64,000 bases of DNA from WTFV01 sp965200895 (GCA_965200895.1 CBDAVM010000002.1:1426001-1490000); one strand, 5' to 3'. Shown: positions 53,270-63,024, counted from the first letter of the stretch. Numbers and translations: made by a program. The notes: a model not told the origin generated them from the sequence alone.

Positions 53270-55906
53270 ATGCACCGACAGAACGCGTTTCGTTCCTTCT
53301 GCACCGTGGCCGTCGGCGTCGTCCTGATCCCGCTCTCCCTCGGCGCCTCGGCGGCGGAAGCGCAGCCGCCCATCGTGCAGCCGGGCGCGCCCGGCCAGCC
53401 GAGCCGGGTGATCTCGGCCGCCGAGGCGTCCGACCTGGCCGGCATCCGCTACACCGAAGCGGACGTCCGGTTCATGCAGGGGATGATCTCCCACCACGCC
53501 CAGGCGCTCGAGATGACCGAACTCCTGGAGACACGGACCGCCAGCGAGGTGATGCGCCGGACGGCGCGGCGCATCGAACTCTCGCAGGAGGACGAGATCG
53601 CGATGATGCAGGACTGGCTGCGGGAGCGCGGCCAGACGGTCACCGCGATCGACGCGCACCACGCGCCCGGCGCGATGCGCATGCCGGGCATGCTGACCGA
53701 CGAGGAGATGGAGAGCCTGGCGGCGGCCGAGGGGGTCGCCTTCGACCGGCTGTTCCTGGAGCTGATGATCAAGCACCACCGCGGCGCGCTGACCATGGTC
53801 GAGAACCTCCTCGACCAGCGCGGCGCCGCGCAGGACTCGCAGCTCTTCGCGTTCACCTCCGACGTCACGGCCGACCAGACGGCCGAGATCGACCGCATGG
53901 ACGCGATGCTCGCGGCGCTGTCCCCCGACCCGCGCGTGCAGCTCGCCTCCGGCTTCGACGACGCCGGCCAGGCGCTGTGGAACATGGCGCTGGTGACGAC
54001 GCGGCCGAAGCCCGAGGGCTTCTACGACCCGCACAATCCGGCGGGACGGCCGATGCCGGTTGAATCCGGGGCGGGCGACGCGGCTGCGGACGCCGGGGCG
54101 AACGAGGACGCCGACCCTCCCGAGGGCCGGGACGAGGACGGCGACGAGCACCCCGCGGCCGGGCGCGACGGTGACGGCGCGGGACCGGGCGGCGGGGTCG
54201 CCGGACAGACAGCAGCCGGCGCGGACCAGGACGAGGGCGACGGCGCGGAGGGCGACGGCGCCCCCGCATCGGAGGAGGCGGACGCCGGGGAGCAGGACGA
54301 CGCGGAGGGCGACGGCGACAACCCGCAGCGGCGCGGCCTGCTCAACTTCGGCAACACCGATCTCGCCTTCGTCGACGACCGGCTGTTCGTCGGCAGCTAC
54401 CACGGGTTCAACACCTACCGCGTGGAGGTCCCGGCCTCGCCGCAACTGGTCACCTCGGTGGTCTGCCCCGGCGGGCAGGGCGACGTGTCGGTGGTCGGCA
54501 ACCTGCTGATCATGTCCGTCGAACAGACCCGCGGGCGGCTCGACTGCGGGCTGGAGGGGGTCGCCGAGCCGGTCAGCGACCAGCGTTTCCGCGGGATCCG
54601 CATCTTCGACATCAGCGACACGCGGATGCCGCGGCAGGTCGCGGCGGTGCAGACGTGCCGCGGATCGCATACCCACACGGTGGTGGCCGACCCCGACGAC
54701 GAGGGCAACGTCTACGTCTACGGCTCGGGGACCGGCCCGGTGCGGCCCGGCGACGAGCTCGCGGGCTGTTCGGACGAGTCGCCGGCCGAGAACCCGGACA
54801 CCGCGCTCTTCCGCATCGACGTCATCCGGATCCCGCTGGCGAACCCGGCGGAGGCGGCGATCGTCAACCGGCCCCTCGTGTTCCGGGACCCCGAGACCGG
54901 CGCCGCCGCGGGGCTGTGGCCCGGTGGCGACCACGGGCCGGGCACGCAGCGCACGGCCGAGAGCAGCCGCTGCCACGACATCACCACGTTCCCGGACGCC
55001 GGGCTGGCCGCCGGGGCGTGCTCCGGCAACGGCATCCTGTTCGACATCTCCGATCCGGTCAATCCCGTCCGACTCGACGAGGTGATCGACCCGAACTTCG
55101 CCTACTGGCACTCGGCGACGTTCAACAACGACGGCACCAAGGTGATCTTCACCGACGAATGGGGCGGCGGCGGACGTCCGCGCTGCCGCGCCTCCGACCC
55201 CCGCGAATGGGGCGCGAACGCGATCTACGACATCGTCGACGGGAGGATGGAGTTCCGCAGCCACTACAAGCTGCCCGCCCCGCAGACCGAACGCGAGAAC
55301 TGCGTGGCGCACAACGGCTCCATCGTGCCGGTGCCGGGCCGCGACATCATGGTGCAGGCCTGGTATCAGGGCGGCATCTCGGTATTCGACTTCACCGACT
55401 CGTCGAACCCGGTCGAGATCGCGTTCTTCGACCGCGGTCCGATCCACCCCGACCGTTTCGTCATGGGCGGTTTCTGGTCGGCGTACTGGTACCGCGGCTA
55501 CATCTACGGTTCGGAGATCGCCCGCGGGCTCGACGTGCTGGAGCTGCTGCCGAGCGAGCACCTGACGGAGAACGAGATCGCCGCCGCCGCCTCGGTCACC
55601 TCCGCCGCGTTCAACGCCCAGCAGCAGCGGCGCCTCGACTGGCCGGCGCGGCCGGTGGTGGCGCGCGCCTGGCTGGATCAGCTCGAACGCAGCGACGCGC
55701 TACCCGCGGAGCGCAGGGCGGCGCTGGCGGATCTGCTGGCCCGTGTCGAGGCGGCTGGTGCAGGCACGGATCCCGCCCTCTCGGCCGAGCTCACTGCGGC
55801 GGCCGAAGCGCTGGAGAACGACGCGGCCGACACCGGCGGACGCACCGAACAGCGGGTGCAAGGGCTCGCGGGCACGCTCGCCGGGATCGCCGACCGGCTG
55901 CGGTGA
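53270..55906 (+). CDS. DUF305 plus LVIVD-repeat secreted fusion with acidic linker
   Basis: 878 residues. A signal peptide ends near SAAEAQPP. Residues 45-250 are DUF305, with both family motifs: SHHAQA at 74-79 and KHHRGA at 168-173. Residues about 268-353 are an Asp/Glu/Gly-rich low-complexity linker. Residues 355-770 form a propeller with LVIVD-type blades (FGNTDLAFVDDRLFVGSYHG; ISDPVNPVRLDEV). The last 110 residues are Ala/Leu-rich helices. DUF305 is associated with periplasmic metal handling; the linker may bind metal ions. The fusion is unusual. Confidence 0.83.
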   Translation: MHRQNAFRSFCTVAVGVVLIPLSLGASAAEAQPPIVQPGAPGQPSRVISAAEASDLAGIRYTEADVRFMQGMISHHAQALEMTELLETRTASEVMRRTARRIELSQEDEIAMMQDWLRERGQTVTAIDAHHAPGAMRMPGMLTDEEMESLAAAEGVAFDRLFLELMIKHHRGALTMVENLLDQRGAAQDSQLFAFTSDVTADQTAEIDRMDAMLAALSPDPRVQLASGFDDAGQALWNMALVTTRPKPEGFYDPHNPAGRPMPVESGAGDAAADAGANEDADPPEGRDEDGDEHPAAGRDGDGAGPGGGVAGQTAAGADQDEGDGAEGDGAPASEEADAGEQDDAEGDGDNPQRRGLLNFGNTDLAFVDDRLFVGSYHGFNTYRVEVPASPQLVTSVVCPGGQGDVSVVGNLLIMSVEQTRGRLDCGLEGVAEPVSDQRFRGIRIFDISDTRMPRQVAAVQTCRGSHTHTVVADPDDEGNVYVYGSGTGPVRPGDELAGCSDESPAENPDTALFRIDVIRIPLANPAEAAIVNRPLVFRDPETGAAAGLWPGGDHGPGTQRTAESSRCHDITTFPDAGLAAGACSGNGILFDISDPVNPVRLDEVIDPNFAYWHSATFNNDGTKVIFTDEWGGGGRPRCRASDPREWGANAIYDIVDGRMEFRSHYKLPAPQTERENCVAHNGSIVPVPGRDIMVQAWYQGGISVFDFTDSSNPVEIAFFDRGPIHPDRFVMGGFWSAYWYRGYIYGSEIARGLDVLELLPSEHLTENEIAAAASVTSAAFNAQQQRRLDWPARPVVARAWLDQLERSDALPAERRAALADLLARVEAAGAGTDPALSAELTAAAEALENDAADTGGRTEQRVQGLAGTLAGIADRLR

Positions 55907-56051
55907 AACCGGCTCATTCCCGGCTCGAACCGGGCAGACCGTCCCCGGCGTCACCGCCGGCCGTCGGCGGCGCGTGGTGCTCCCAGCAGGTAGTCCATCA
56001 GGGACGGAATCGGCGACGCCGAGAGCGCCGCGGTCCGCACCGCCGGCAGTC

Positions 56052-56375
56052 TCAGCGTCGCGGCGAGCGGCGGCCCGCCTGCATGGCCGCGGCGGCGCCG
56101 GCGCCGGCCACCACGCCGCCGGACAGCGCCCCGACCCAGATCGGGAACTGCAGCAACCAGATGACCGCGCCGGCCACCGCGGCGGCGGCGGCCAGGGCCA
56201 GCAGGACCGAGACGAAGTACTTGGGGATGCGGATGGTTGCGCGCGCTTCCCACACGTCACCGGCCCCGTCGGCGACCGAATCCGGCGGCAACCGTTCGCG
56301 GCGCGACCGGCCGCCGAGCAGGAGCAGCAGGAGCACGATGACGCCGATGACGACGATCTCGGATGGCCCCACCAT
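56052..56375 (-). CDS. Small two-helix membrane protein
   Basis: 107 residues starting MVGPSEIVVIGVIVLLLL. The first helix spans residues 5-20; a short Arg/Pro loop follows and a second helix (VLLALAAAAAVAGAVIWLL) is at about 57-75, with a Gly/Ala tail. No family recognised. It ends 16 bases beyond the region after the DUF305 fusion and is convergent with it. Confidence 0.55.
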   Translation of the reverse strand: MVGPSEIVVIGVIVLLLLLLGGRSRRERLPPDSVADGAGDVWEARATIRIPKYFVSVLLALAAAAAVAGAVIWLLQFPIWVGALSGGVVAGAGAAAAMQAGRRSPRR

Positions 56376-56433
56376 ACCCTGATCACCCGCCCCGCGCGCA
56401 GGATCGCTGTCGGCTCTCCATCGCCATCGCCCG

Positions 56434-58368
56434 TCAGTCCTGCGTCGTGCCCGCGCTCCCGCTCGCGAGATCCACGATGGCCTTCGCGTCACCCGGCAGC
56501 AGCAGCCGCTCCTCCACCAGCCTGTCGGCCGCTTCGCTTGTCGCCTGGACGTATGCGGCGCGGGTCGGATAGCGCGCCTCGAACGACGGCCGCGGATCAC
56601 CGGAGGCTTCACGATCGGCCTCGGTGGCGGCGAACGGAATGAACGATCCCGCCCCGGCGCACTGCCCGCCCTCGCCGAAGCCGGCGCGCCGCAGGTTCCA
56701 ACCGGTGTGCGTCCCGACCGGGACTGCCAGGTTGGGATGCCGCACGCCGTCCACCATGTTGCCGTCGGCGTCGATGCGCCCGACGAGCACCCGGTACGCG
56801 TCGCCGTACATCGGCGGCAGCGAACGGTGGTCGGCCAGGTGCAGCGGGTTGTACGAACCCGAGTACTCCACGGCCGGGATGGCGGGGAATTCCAGGTCAC
56901 TCGCGGCGACGAGCCCACCATCGGCCACCGTCGGGAACCGGCTGGGCGGCGGCGCCACCCCGTTGGCCACCCACTCGTACAGGGCGACGCTCAGGGCCGT
57001 CCGGGTATCCGCCAACGCGAGCGGATTGCTCGGGTTCCGGCAAATCCCCCGGCTCGACGGCCCCGTGTGGACGCCGGGACCACCGCCGTGCTGCGTCCCC
57101 GCCAGCAGGTAGACGCGCACGTTGTCCGGCAGATCGATGTGCCCGCCGGTCGGGTCGGTCACCACCAGTGACGCGCGCGCCTGCCACAGCTCCGCCTCGC
57201 CATCGCTGTGCACGATCTTCGGGCAGGTGTTCGAGGCTCTGCACCGTTCCTGCAACCCGTCCGTGCGACCGCTGAGCGGATCGGTCAGCGTGGCGTAGGT
57301 GAACGGGAACTGGTCGCCGGGGTACACGTGATCCTCGTGCTGCTTCTGCCAGCGCCCCGGCTGGCCGAACGGGTAATTGGTGAACGTCTTGCGCGAACCG
57401 GCGATGTTCGGGTGCATGCCGTCGAACACGATCCGCCCGTCGACGTCCTCGTTGAAGCCCTGGTAGAGGAAGTCGCGCAGCATCCGGCCGCTCTGGGAGA
57501 TGCCGAGCGAGATGGCCGTCACGGGCAGGCCGGGGGCGGCCAGCGGGTTCGGGTTGCCGTCGCGATCCGCCGTCGCGTAGCGCAGGAACGAGATGGCGTC
57601 CCGCATGGCGGCGAAGCCGAGCCCCAGCACGATCGGGTCCTTCGCCTCGTAGATGAACTCGTAGATCGCCCCGCCGTCGTAGCCGGCCGGCCGGTCGATC
57701 TCGATCTCGCGGTCGCTCACGTAGCGCCACCGCAGGTCGGCGGGCCGCCGGCGCTCGGCGTCCTGGGTCGCTCGCACCGACAGCATGCCTCCCCGCGGCT
57801 CGATCGTGGCCGCCGGATAGGTCAGCCGACCGCGGGATACCGGCTCGGCGTCGTTGAAGATGAACTCCTCGAGCGCCGGGCCGACGATCGGGGAGCCGTC
57901 GGCGTTCGACGCCACCGGCAGCCGGGCGACGATGTTCGAGTCCGTGGCGGTCAGATCGCCCTGCCACCCGACCCGCACGAACGCGAAGCCCCGTTCGAGC
58001 AGCGCCGGCTCGGCCGCGCCCGCTCCGCCGCGGTTCGAGACGGTGTGGAAGATCGCCCGGTTCCAGCGCCGCATGTCGATCGGCCGGTGGATCTCGACGG
58101 TGGCGCGGTACTCGACCCGCCCTGCGGCGTTGCGGGGGGCGCGGTCCAGGTTCACGATGTGCGCGTGGCGCGGGTCCGCCGGGTCGACCTCGCCGGACAC
58201 GACGCCGCGCAGCCGCTCGTACCGACCGATCTCCCCGAACGACCGTCCGCCGAGCGCCGGCGACTCGACCACGTCCAGATCGAACCCGGTGATCTGCGCC
58301 AGGCCGCTTCCCGGCGCCAGCAGGCACGCGACGACCGCGATGACGAGCGTGTGATTCGTTCTGCTCAT
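56434..58368 (-). CDS. Alpha/beta-hydrolase-domain protein (PF20091-like), secreted
   Basis: 644 residues with a GGGGAGA site before ATG 58366-58368 and a signal peptide ending GSGLAQITG. The likely nucleophile Ser is in SLGISQSGRML, a G-x-S-x-S-G elbow. Conserved FIYEAKDPIVLGLGFAAMRD precedes it, and the downstream AGTQHGGG may hold the catalytic His. Large acidobacterial and proteobacterial hydrolases of this kind have unknown substrates, perhaps esters. Confidence 0.85.
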   Translation of the reverse strand: MSRTNHTLVIAVVACLLAPGSGLAQITGFDLDVVESPALGGRSFGEIGRYERLRGVVSGEVDPADPRHAHIVNLDRAPRNAAGRVEYRATVEIHRPIDMRRWNRAIFHTVSNRGGAGAAEPALLERGFAFVRVGWQGDLTATDSNIVARLPVASNADGSPIVGPALEEFIFNDAEPVSRGRLTYPAATIEPRGGMLSVRATQDAERRRPADLRWRYVSDREIEIDRPAGYDGGAIYEFIYEAKDPIVLGLGFAAMRDAISFLRYATADRDGNPNPLAAPGLPVTAISLGISQSGRMLRDFLYQGFNEDVDGRIVFDGMHPNIAGSRKTFTNYPFGQPGRWQKQHEDHVYPGDQFPFTYATLTDPLSGRTDGLQERCRASNTCPKIVHSDGEAELWQARASLVVTDPTGGHIDLPDNVRVYLLAGTQHGGGPGVHTGPSSRGICRNPSNPLALADTRTALSVALYEWVANGVAPPPSRFPTVADGGLVAASDLEFPAIPAVEYSGSYNPLHLADHRSLPPMYGDAYRVLVGRIDADGNMVDGVRHPNLAVPVGTHTGWNLRRAGFGEGGQCAGAGSFIPFAATEADREASGDPRPSFEARYPTRAAYVQATSEAADRLVEERLLLPGDAKAIVDLASGSAGTTQD

Positions 58369-58666
58369 GGTGTCTCCCCGGTTCCGGCTCGATGATAGCC
58401 CCGCCAAGCCCGCCACAAGGCTTCCCTGCTCGGCCCCGGCCCCACCGCCCCCGGAGCTTGCGCCGCAGTCCACCAGCACCGGCTGTGCAACTGTATACCC
58501 TGCGCCGCGGCGGGTGGAGCCCGGACCCGGCCGGCGGGAATGGTGAAGGCCGGTGCGACGGATTCCGGAAACGCCGGCGGCCCCGGCGCGGACCCGGATT
58601 CGGCCGGCGGGATGGTGACGACGGTCGGTTCGAATCCGGGGTTGAAATTGTGCTGACCGCGTACGG
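58369..58666. other. 298-base intergenic region with a hairpin-element fragment
   Basis: A fragment cggagcttgcgccgcag near 58451-58468 matches one arm of the two-hairpin repeat (cttgcgccgcag). No gene is convincing; a promoter for the downstream hydrolase may lie here. Confidence 0.4.
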
Positions 58667-59251
58667 CTACTGCGACTCGATGTCGTCGATCCAGACGCGG
58701 ATCCGCCGCTCTCCCTCGCTGACCCGCACGATGTCGCCGCGCATATCGCCCAGCCGCTCGACCGCGGCGCGCACGTCGAGCGTCTCCCCGTTCCCCGAGA
58801 AAAGCGCGTCGACCACCGCGATCGGGAGCTGCACATCGACGGTCTCGCTCTCCCCTTCCTCGTGCTCCTCGACCTGCACGGTGATCCGATCCCCGGCGCG
58901 CGCGACGCGCACCGTCTCGTCCTCTCCGTCCACGGTCACGAACTCCGTGTCGCCGACCTCGGTGATGGCGCGCCACAGGTCGCGCATGGCCGCCACGTTG
59001 AATGGCACGTCCCGGCCGCCCAGACGGAGCTGTCCGTCCGACAGGATGCGGTGCGGCACCAGGGCGAACAACGGCTCGGCCGCCGACAGCGGTACGTTGA
59101 CAGCTACGTTCTCGGGGCCGCCGTCCTCGCTGCTGACCTGTATGTGCAACCACGGTTGCGGACCAGCATCCTGCGCGATGGCGTTCGTGCCGAGAACCAG
59201 CAGACCGGCGACGATGAACGCGGACGGGAGCGCGCGAGTACAAGTCGACAT
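58667..59251 (-). CDS. Secreted hypothetical protein
   Basis: 194 residues from ATG 59249-59251, which has a GGAGGAG site; a signal peptide ends near AIAQDAGP. The mature protein is acidic and beta-rich: HIQVSSEDGGPENVAVNVPL, FVTVDGEDETVRVAR and VQVEEHEEGESETVDVQLP. It lacks a recognised domain. It ends MRGDIVRVSEGERRIRVWID, again strand-like. Its stop lies 298 bases upstream of the hydrolase gene. Confidence 0.68.
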   Translation of the reverse strand: MSTCTRALPSAFIVAGLLVLGTNAIAQDAGPQPWLHIQVSSEDGGPENVAVNVPLSAAEPLFALVPHRILSDGQLRLGGRDVPFNVAAMRDLWRAITEVGDTEFVTVDGEDETVRVARAGDRITVQVEEHEEGESETVDVQLPIAVVDALFSGNGETLDVRAAVERLGDMRGDIVRVSEGERRIRVWIDDIESQ

Positions 59252-59389
59252 GGAACTCCTCCCGGCCGCACGGACGACCGGCGGAATGCACGGGTTCGTA
59301 CGGCCCATGTCACCGTAGACGGATCCGGGCAGCCGAAGTTCAGGTGGCCCGCATGCCAGCGGGTCGTGGCCTGCGGGGATCCTGTCGGA

Positions 59390-60065
59390 GACCGTCGCCC
59401 GCCGCCTGCTCTTCATTCTCATCACGGTCGACGACGAGTTGAACGCCTACACGCTGTTCGAGACGCTCAATGCCCGCGGACTGGAGCTCACGACCACCGA
59501 TCTGCTGAAGAACTACTTCTTCTCGAAGGTGCGCGCGGGAACCGATATCGACGCGCTGAAGCGACGCTGGCAGAAGCTGATCGCCACGGTGACGCAGGAA
59601 CGTTTCCCGGATTTCTCCGCTACCACCTGCTCTGCGAGCAACCGAAGATCCGACGACAGAGGCTGTTCAAGCTGGTGCGTGACCGGGTCCGGACGCCGGA
59701 GGAAACGTTCGAGTTCCTTACGGCGCTGGAGGCTCGCGCGGAGCTGGTCCATATACGTCGAGGACGAGCGCTTCGAGAGCGACTTCGCACGATGGACCGT
59801 CAGCAGCAGAGGCCAACGGAGCAGGATCGCCCGGTATGTGCTTGCCCGGCTTGAGACGGACGCCGGTGAGCGCGCGGTGGATCCGGAAACGGATCGCGCC
59901 ACGGTGGAGCACGTGCTGTCCGAGAACCCGACCGGCGAGTGGACCGATGCCTTCCCGCCGGAGCGGTGGGAGGCGACGGTCAACCGCCTCGGAAACCTGA
60001 CCCTGCTCGGAAGGCACTTCGAGCGCGCAACCGGGCCGGCCCGTTGTCCCCCGTTGTTGGATTAG
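59390..60065 (+). pseudogene. GmrSD-type restriction enzyme remnant (DUF262/DUF1524), frameshifted
   Basis: DUF262 part: LNAYTLFETLNARGLELTTT and DLLKNYFFS. A second frame then carries PKIRRQRLFKLVRDRVRTPE and FLTALEARAELV. The first frame returns with QRSRIARYVLARLE, VEHVLSENPTGEW and VNRLGNLTLLGRHF, the DUF1524 His-Asn-type nuclease end. Two compensating frameshifts near 59610 and 59750 and the missing N-terminus mean it is dead. GmrSD cuts modified phage DNA. Confidence 0.78.
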
Positions 60066-60704
60066 ATGGCCGCATTCGCTCCTGTATCATGGTTACGCGA
60101 CATGCTGGACGCAGGACGGATCGGAAGGACAGTGCGGTTGCCGAACGGTGAGGCTTCATCCGGCGGCGACGGGCGGCCCGGCAATCCCGAGACCCTCCTC
60201 GTCGCCGTCGATGAACAGGACCGTGAGACGGGCGTGGTGGAGTTGATGACGGCCCATCGCCAGGGGATCCTCCACCGCGCATTCTCCATCTTCGTCTTCG
60301 ACGACGCAGACCGCCTGTTGCTGCAGCGGCGCGCGACCGGCAAGTACCATTCGGGCGGGCTCTGGTCCAACACCTGTTGCAGCCACCCCCGCGTGGGAGA
60401 GTCCCTGCTCGCCGGCGCCCACCGCCGACTGCGCGAAGAGATGGGTTTCGACTGTCCGCTGCGGGTCGTGTTCGGCTTCGTCTATCGCGCCGAGCTGGAC
60501 CACGGGTTGGCTGAGCACGAATACGATCACGTCGTCGTCGGCCGGTTCCCGGGCACGCCGGTACCGAACGCCGACGAGGTGGCGGACTGGAAGTGGGAGG
60601 ACCTCCCGGCCATCCGGTCACAACTGACGGATACGCCCCGGGCGTTCACCGCGTGGTTCGGCATGGCGCTCGACGGACTCCTGGCTCGCGGTTTCCCGCA
60701 GTAG
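60066..60704 (+). CDS. idi: Isopentenyl-diphosphate delta-isomerase, type I
   Basis: 212 residues. Nudix-type fold with GILHRAFSIFVFDDADRLLL, then SNTCCSHPR (active-site Cys) and RLREEMGFDCP (metal-binding Glu). It interconverts isopentenyl and dimethylallyl diphosphate. The first 45 residues are an atypical N-terminal extension; ATG 60102 is an alternative start. It heads a cluster with synthase genes downstream. Confidence 0.93.
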   Translation: MAAFAPVSWLRDMLDAGRIGRTVRLPNGEASSGGDGRPGNPETLLVAVDEQDRETGVVELMTAHRQGILHRAFSIFVFDDADRLLLQRRATGKYHSGGLWSNTCCSHPRVGESLLAGAHRRLREEMGFDCPLRVVFGFVYRAELDHGLAEHEYDHVVVGRFPGTPVPNADEVADWKWEDLPAIRSQLTDTPRAFTAWFGMALDGLLARGFPQ

Positions 60705-60736
60705 CTGCGGCGTGGACTTGGCGGCAGGGTGCAGGC

Positions 60737-60845
60737 TGGGAGCTTGCGCCGCAGAACGCAGCGAAGCGAAGCGCCGAGGCGCAAGGTCATGGAGCGGGGG
60801 GGATGGGCCGAAAACGCCGAGCCCGCGAGGCGTTTCGGGGCGCCG
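60737..60845. repeat. Dispersed two-hairpin element, copy B
   Basis: Opposite orientation to copy A and about 90% identical over about 105 bases. Hairpin 1 spans 60808-60837; hairpin 2 begins at 60741. It lies between idi and the squalene/phytoene synthase gene. Confidence 0.85.
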
Positions 60846-60885
60846 GATGCTGGACCGGGGGCTGCTAAATTTGCGACCATGGGCG

Positions 60886-61815
60886 ATGGCTGATCTGGAC
60901 GATTTGCTGGTCAAGACGAGCCGCACATTCGCGCTCGCGATTCCGCAGCTCGACGGGGAAACGCGGCGGGCGATGACCCTCGGCTACCTGTTGCTGCGCA
61001 TCTCCGACACGTTCGAAGACGCGGCCGTCTGGCCTCCGGAGCAGCGGGTTGCGGCGTTGTTCCGCTTTGCCGACATGGTCAGCGATCTGGGCGAGGGCCC
61101 GACCCGTGCCGGCATGGGGCCGGTGACCGCCCAGGTCGAGTCCTGGCTCGCCGATCCACCCACCACGCACGCGGGTTACCTGGAGCTGCTGCAGGCGACC
61201 GACGAGGTGCTCGCCGCGTACTCGAATCTGGACGCCGCGGCGCGCGCCGCCATCGGCGTGCATGTGCGGCGCACGACGCTCGGCATGGCGTACTTCATCA
61301 AGCGCGCCGACCAGAGCGGCGAATTCCGACTCCACGGGATTACGGAGCTGCGCGATTACTGCTACGTCGTGGCCGGCATCGTCGGTGAGATGATGACCGA
61401 GGTGCTCCTCCTCGGGGCATCCCTCGAGCCGATTGCGGAAGCGCTGCGGCGTCGCGGCCCGGCCTACGGCGAAGGGCTCCAGCTTGTGAACGTGCTGAAG
61501 GATTCGTCGGCCGACGCGGACGAGGGCAGGACGTTCGTGTCGAGCGCACGGGATCGCGCCGAGGCGTTCGAGATCGCGCGCCAGGATCTGGTGCTCGGCG
61601 GCGAGTACGTCAACCTGCTGCAGCGCGCGGGCGCGCCGCGCAACTACCAGCGCGCGACCGCCGTGCCGGTGCGCCTCGCCTTCAAGGCGCTCGACCGCGT
61701 GGACGAGCGGGGACCGGGAGCGAAGGTGACGCGGTCCGAGGTCGCCGAGCTGATTGCCGCCATCGCGAGCGACGTGGAAGCCGGCCGACCGGTGGTGGAA
61801 GCGGCGCTGCAATAG
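60886..61815 (+). CDS. Squalene/phytoene synthase family enzyme
   Basis: 309 residues. First aspartate-rich region ISDTFED and second region LQLVNVLKDSSAD, as in squalene/phytoene synthases (PF00494). Further conserved segments: VGEMMTEVLLLG and YCYVVAGIVG. It condenses two prenyl diphosphates. Hopanoid or carotenoid precursor cannot be told apart. The start chosen (ATG 60886) has no clear SD sequence. Confidence 0.9.
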   Translation: MADLDDLLVKTSRTFALAIPQLDGETRRAMTLGYLLLRISDTFEDAAVWPPEQRVAALFRFADMVSDLGEGPTRAGMGPVTAQVESWLADPPTTHAGYLELLQATDEVLAAYSNLDAAARAAIGVHVRRTTLGMAYFIKRADQSGEFRLHGITELRDYCYVVAGIVGEMMTEVLLLGASLEPIAEALRRRGPAYGEGLQLVNVLKDSSADADEGRTFVSSARDRAEAFEIARQDLVLGGEYVNLLQRAGAPRNYQRATAVPVRLAFKALDRVDERGPGAKVTRSEVAELIAAIASDVEAGRPVVEAALQ

Positions 61816-61861
61816 GTGCAGCGGTTCCGCCCTCGCGGGCGGCGCCTCCCGGATGCACCCG

Positions 61862-61922
61862 GCCAGGTCAAGGAGCGGAGGGGATGGGCCGAACGCCGAG
61901 CCCGCGAGGCGTTCGGGGCGCT
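61862..61922. repeat. Dispersed hairpin element, copy C (hairpin 1 half)
   Basis: Perfect 9-bp stem ccgaacgcc / ggcgttcgg at 61889-61897 and 61908-61916. Its end overlaps the prenyl synthase stop codon, matching the relation of copy A to the Vgb-like stop. Confidence 0.8.
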
Positions 61923-62766
61923 ACGGCAACAGCCCCTCCAGGTGCCTGGCGAGACCGGCCAGCACCCAGCCGTTCGGCCCGAACGCCTCGGCTTCGCGCG
62001 ACGCCTCGGCGAGCAGCTCGTGTATCCGCCGGCGAGCCCGCTCCGGTGACAGCACGCACAGGATGGAGCACTCGCCGCGCGAGGCGTCGAGCAGGTCGTC
62101 GACCGCCTGGAAGGCCAGCCCGTAGGCGCGTCCGAACGCATCAAGGCGGTCGAGCCGGGCGGTCTCGAGTCCCGCTGCAACGCCGCCGCTCCAGGCCGCG
62201 AAGCGGAACAGGACGGCGCTCTTCCGCAGATGGATCGAGGCGATGTCCTCCGCGCCTGCCGTCGACGGCGCAAACGCGATGTCGTCGACCTGGCCGCCGG
62301 TGAGACCGCGGGATCCGACCGCGCGGGCCAGGCCCGCTCCCACCGCAACGGCGGCGGCCGGGTCGGCCAGCCGTGCGCCCTCCGCGAACGCACCCGCCAG
62401 CAGGGCGTTGCCGGCCAGGATGGCCGTGGCATGGCCGAAGGCGATGTGGACCGCAGGGCGTCCCCGGCGTTCGTCGTCGTTGTCCAGCGCCGGCAGGTCG
62501 TCGAGGACGAGCGAACACGTATGGGCGAGCTCCACCGCGCCGGCCACTGGCGCGGCCCGCTGGGGATCGACGCCGGCGGCCACCGCGGCCCCGAACGCCA
62601 GCGCCGGACGCAGCCGCTTGCCGCCGGAGAACACGGCGTAGCGCATCGCGCGATGCAGCGTCGCGGGAGGCTCCGACTCGGGTGGCAGCGCGGCGTCCAG
62701 GAAGGCGTCGACACGCTTGCGGCTCGCAGCCAGGAACTCATCCAGCGCCTCGGGGGAGCTGCTCAC
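61921..62766 (-). CDS. Polyprenyl (farnesyl/geranylgeranyl) diphosphate synthase
   Basis: 281 residues from a GTG start with GGAG upstream. First aspartate-rich motif DDLPALDNDDERRG and the second (QAVDDLLDA) are present. The sequence also contains SGGKRLRPAL near the N-terminus. It makes farnesyl or geranylgeranyl diphosphate from isopentenyl and allylic diphosphates. Convergent with the squalene/phytoene synthase gene, completing an idi-synthase set. Confidence 0.93.
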   Translation of the reverse strand: MSSSPEALDEFLAASRKRVDAFLDAALPPESEPPATLHRAMRYAVFSGGKRLRPALAFGAAVAAGVDPQRAAPVAGAVELAHTCSLVLDDLPALDNDDERRGRPAVHIAFGHATAILAGNALLAGAFAEGARLADPAAAVAVGAGLARAVGSRGLTGGQVDDIAFAPSTAGAEDIASIHLRKSAVLFRFAAWSGGVAAGLETARLDRLDAFGRAYGLAFQAVDDLLDASRGECSILCVLSPERARRRIHELLAEASREAEAFGPNGWVLAGLARHLEGLLP

Positions 62767-63024
62767 GTTCGTTCTCCGGCCCGCCCGCCGCCCGCAGACC
62801 GGTCCGCGCGCGCGCCTGAAGCTCGTGCGCCGCCCTGCTGCGCCGCACCTGCCGAGTGGACAGTTGCGATCATTAGTGGAATCATACTTGCAGGTTGGAC
62901 TTGTCGGGATCTCCCACGGGAGCGGCGCGAGCCGGTAAGCTGGCAGTCCGTAGCGTCGCGCCGTGAGGCGCCGAGTCGGAGCGGCGCCCGCCTGACAAGG
63001 CGTGAAGAAGCAAGGATTGACCAC

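Noticed and set aside
53165..55561. 798-codon minus-strand frame over the DUF305 fusion
   Set aside because: Sequence is low-complexity Arg/His/Val with no family signature, mirror of the real plus-strand gene.
58365..58700. Extension of the minus-strand frame upstream of the hydrolase
   Set aside because: No signal peptide or domain; ribosome-binding site and signal peptide fix the start at 58368.
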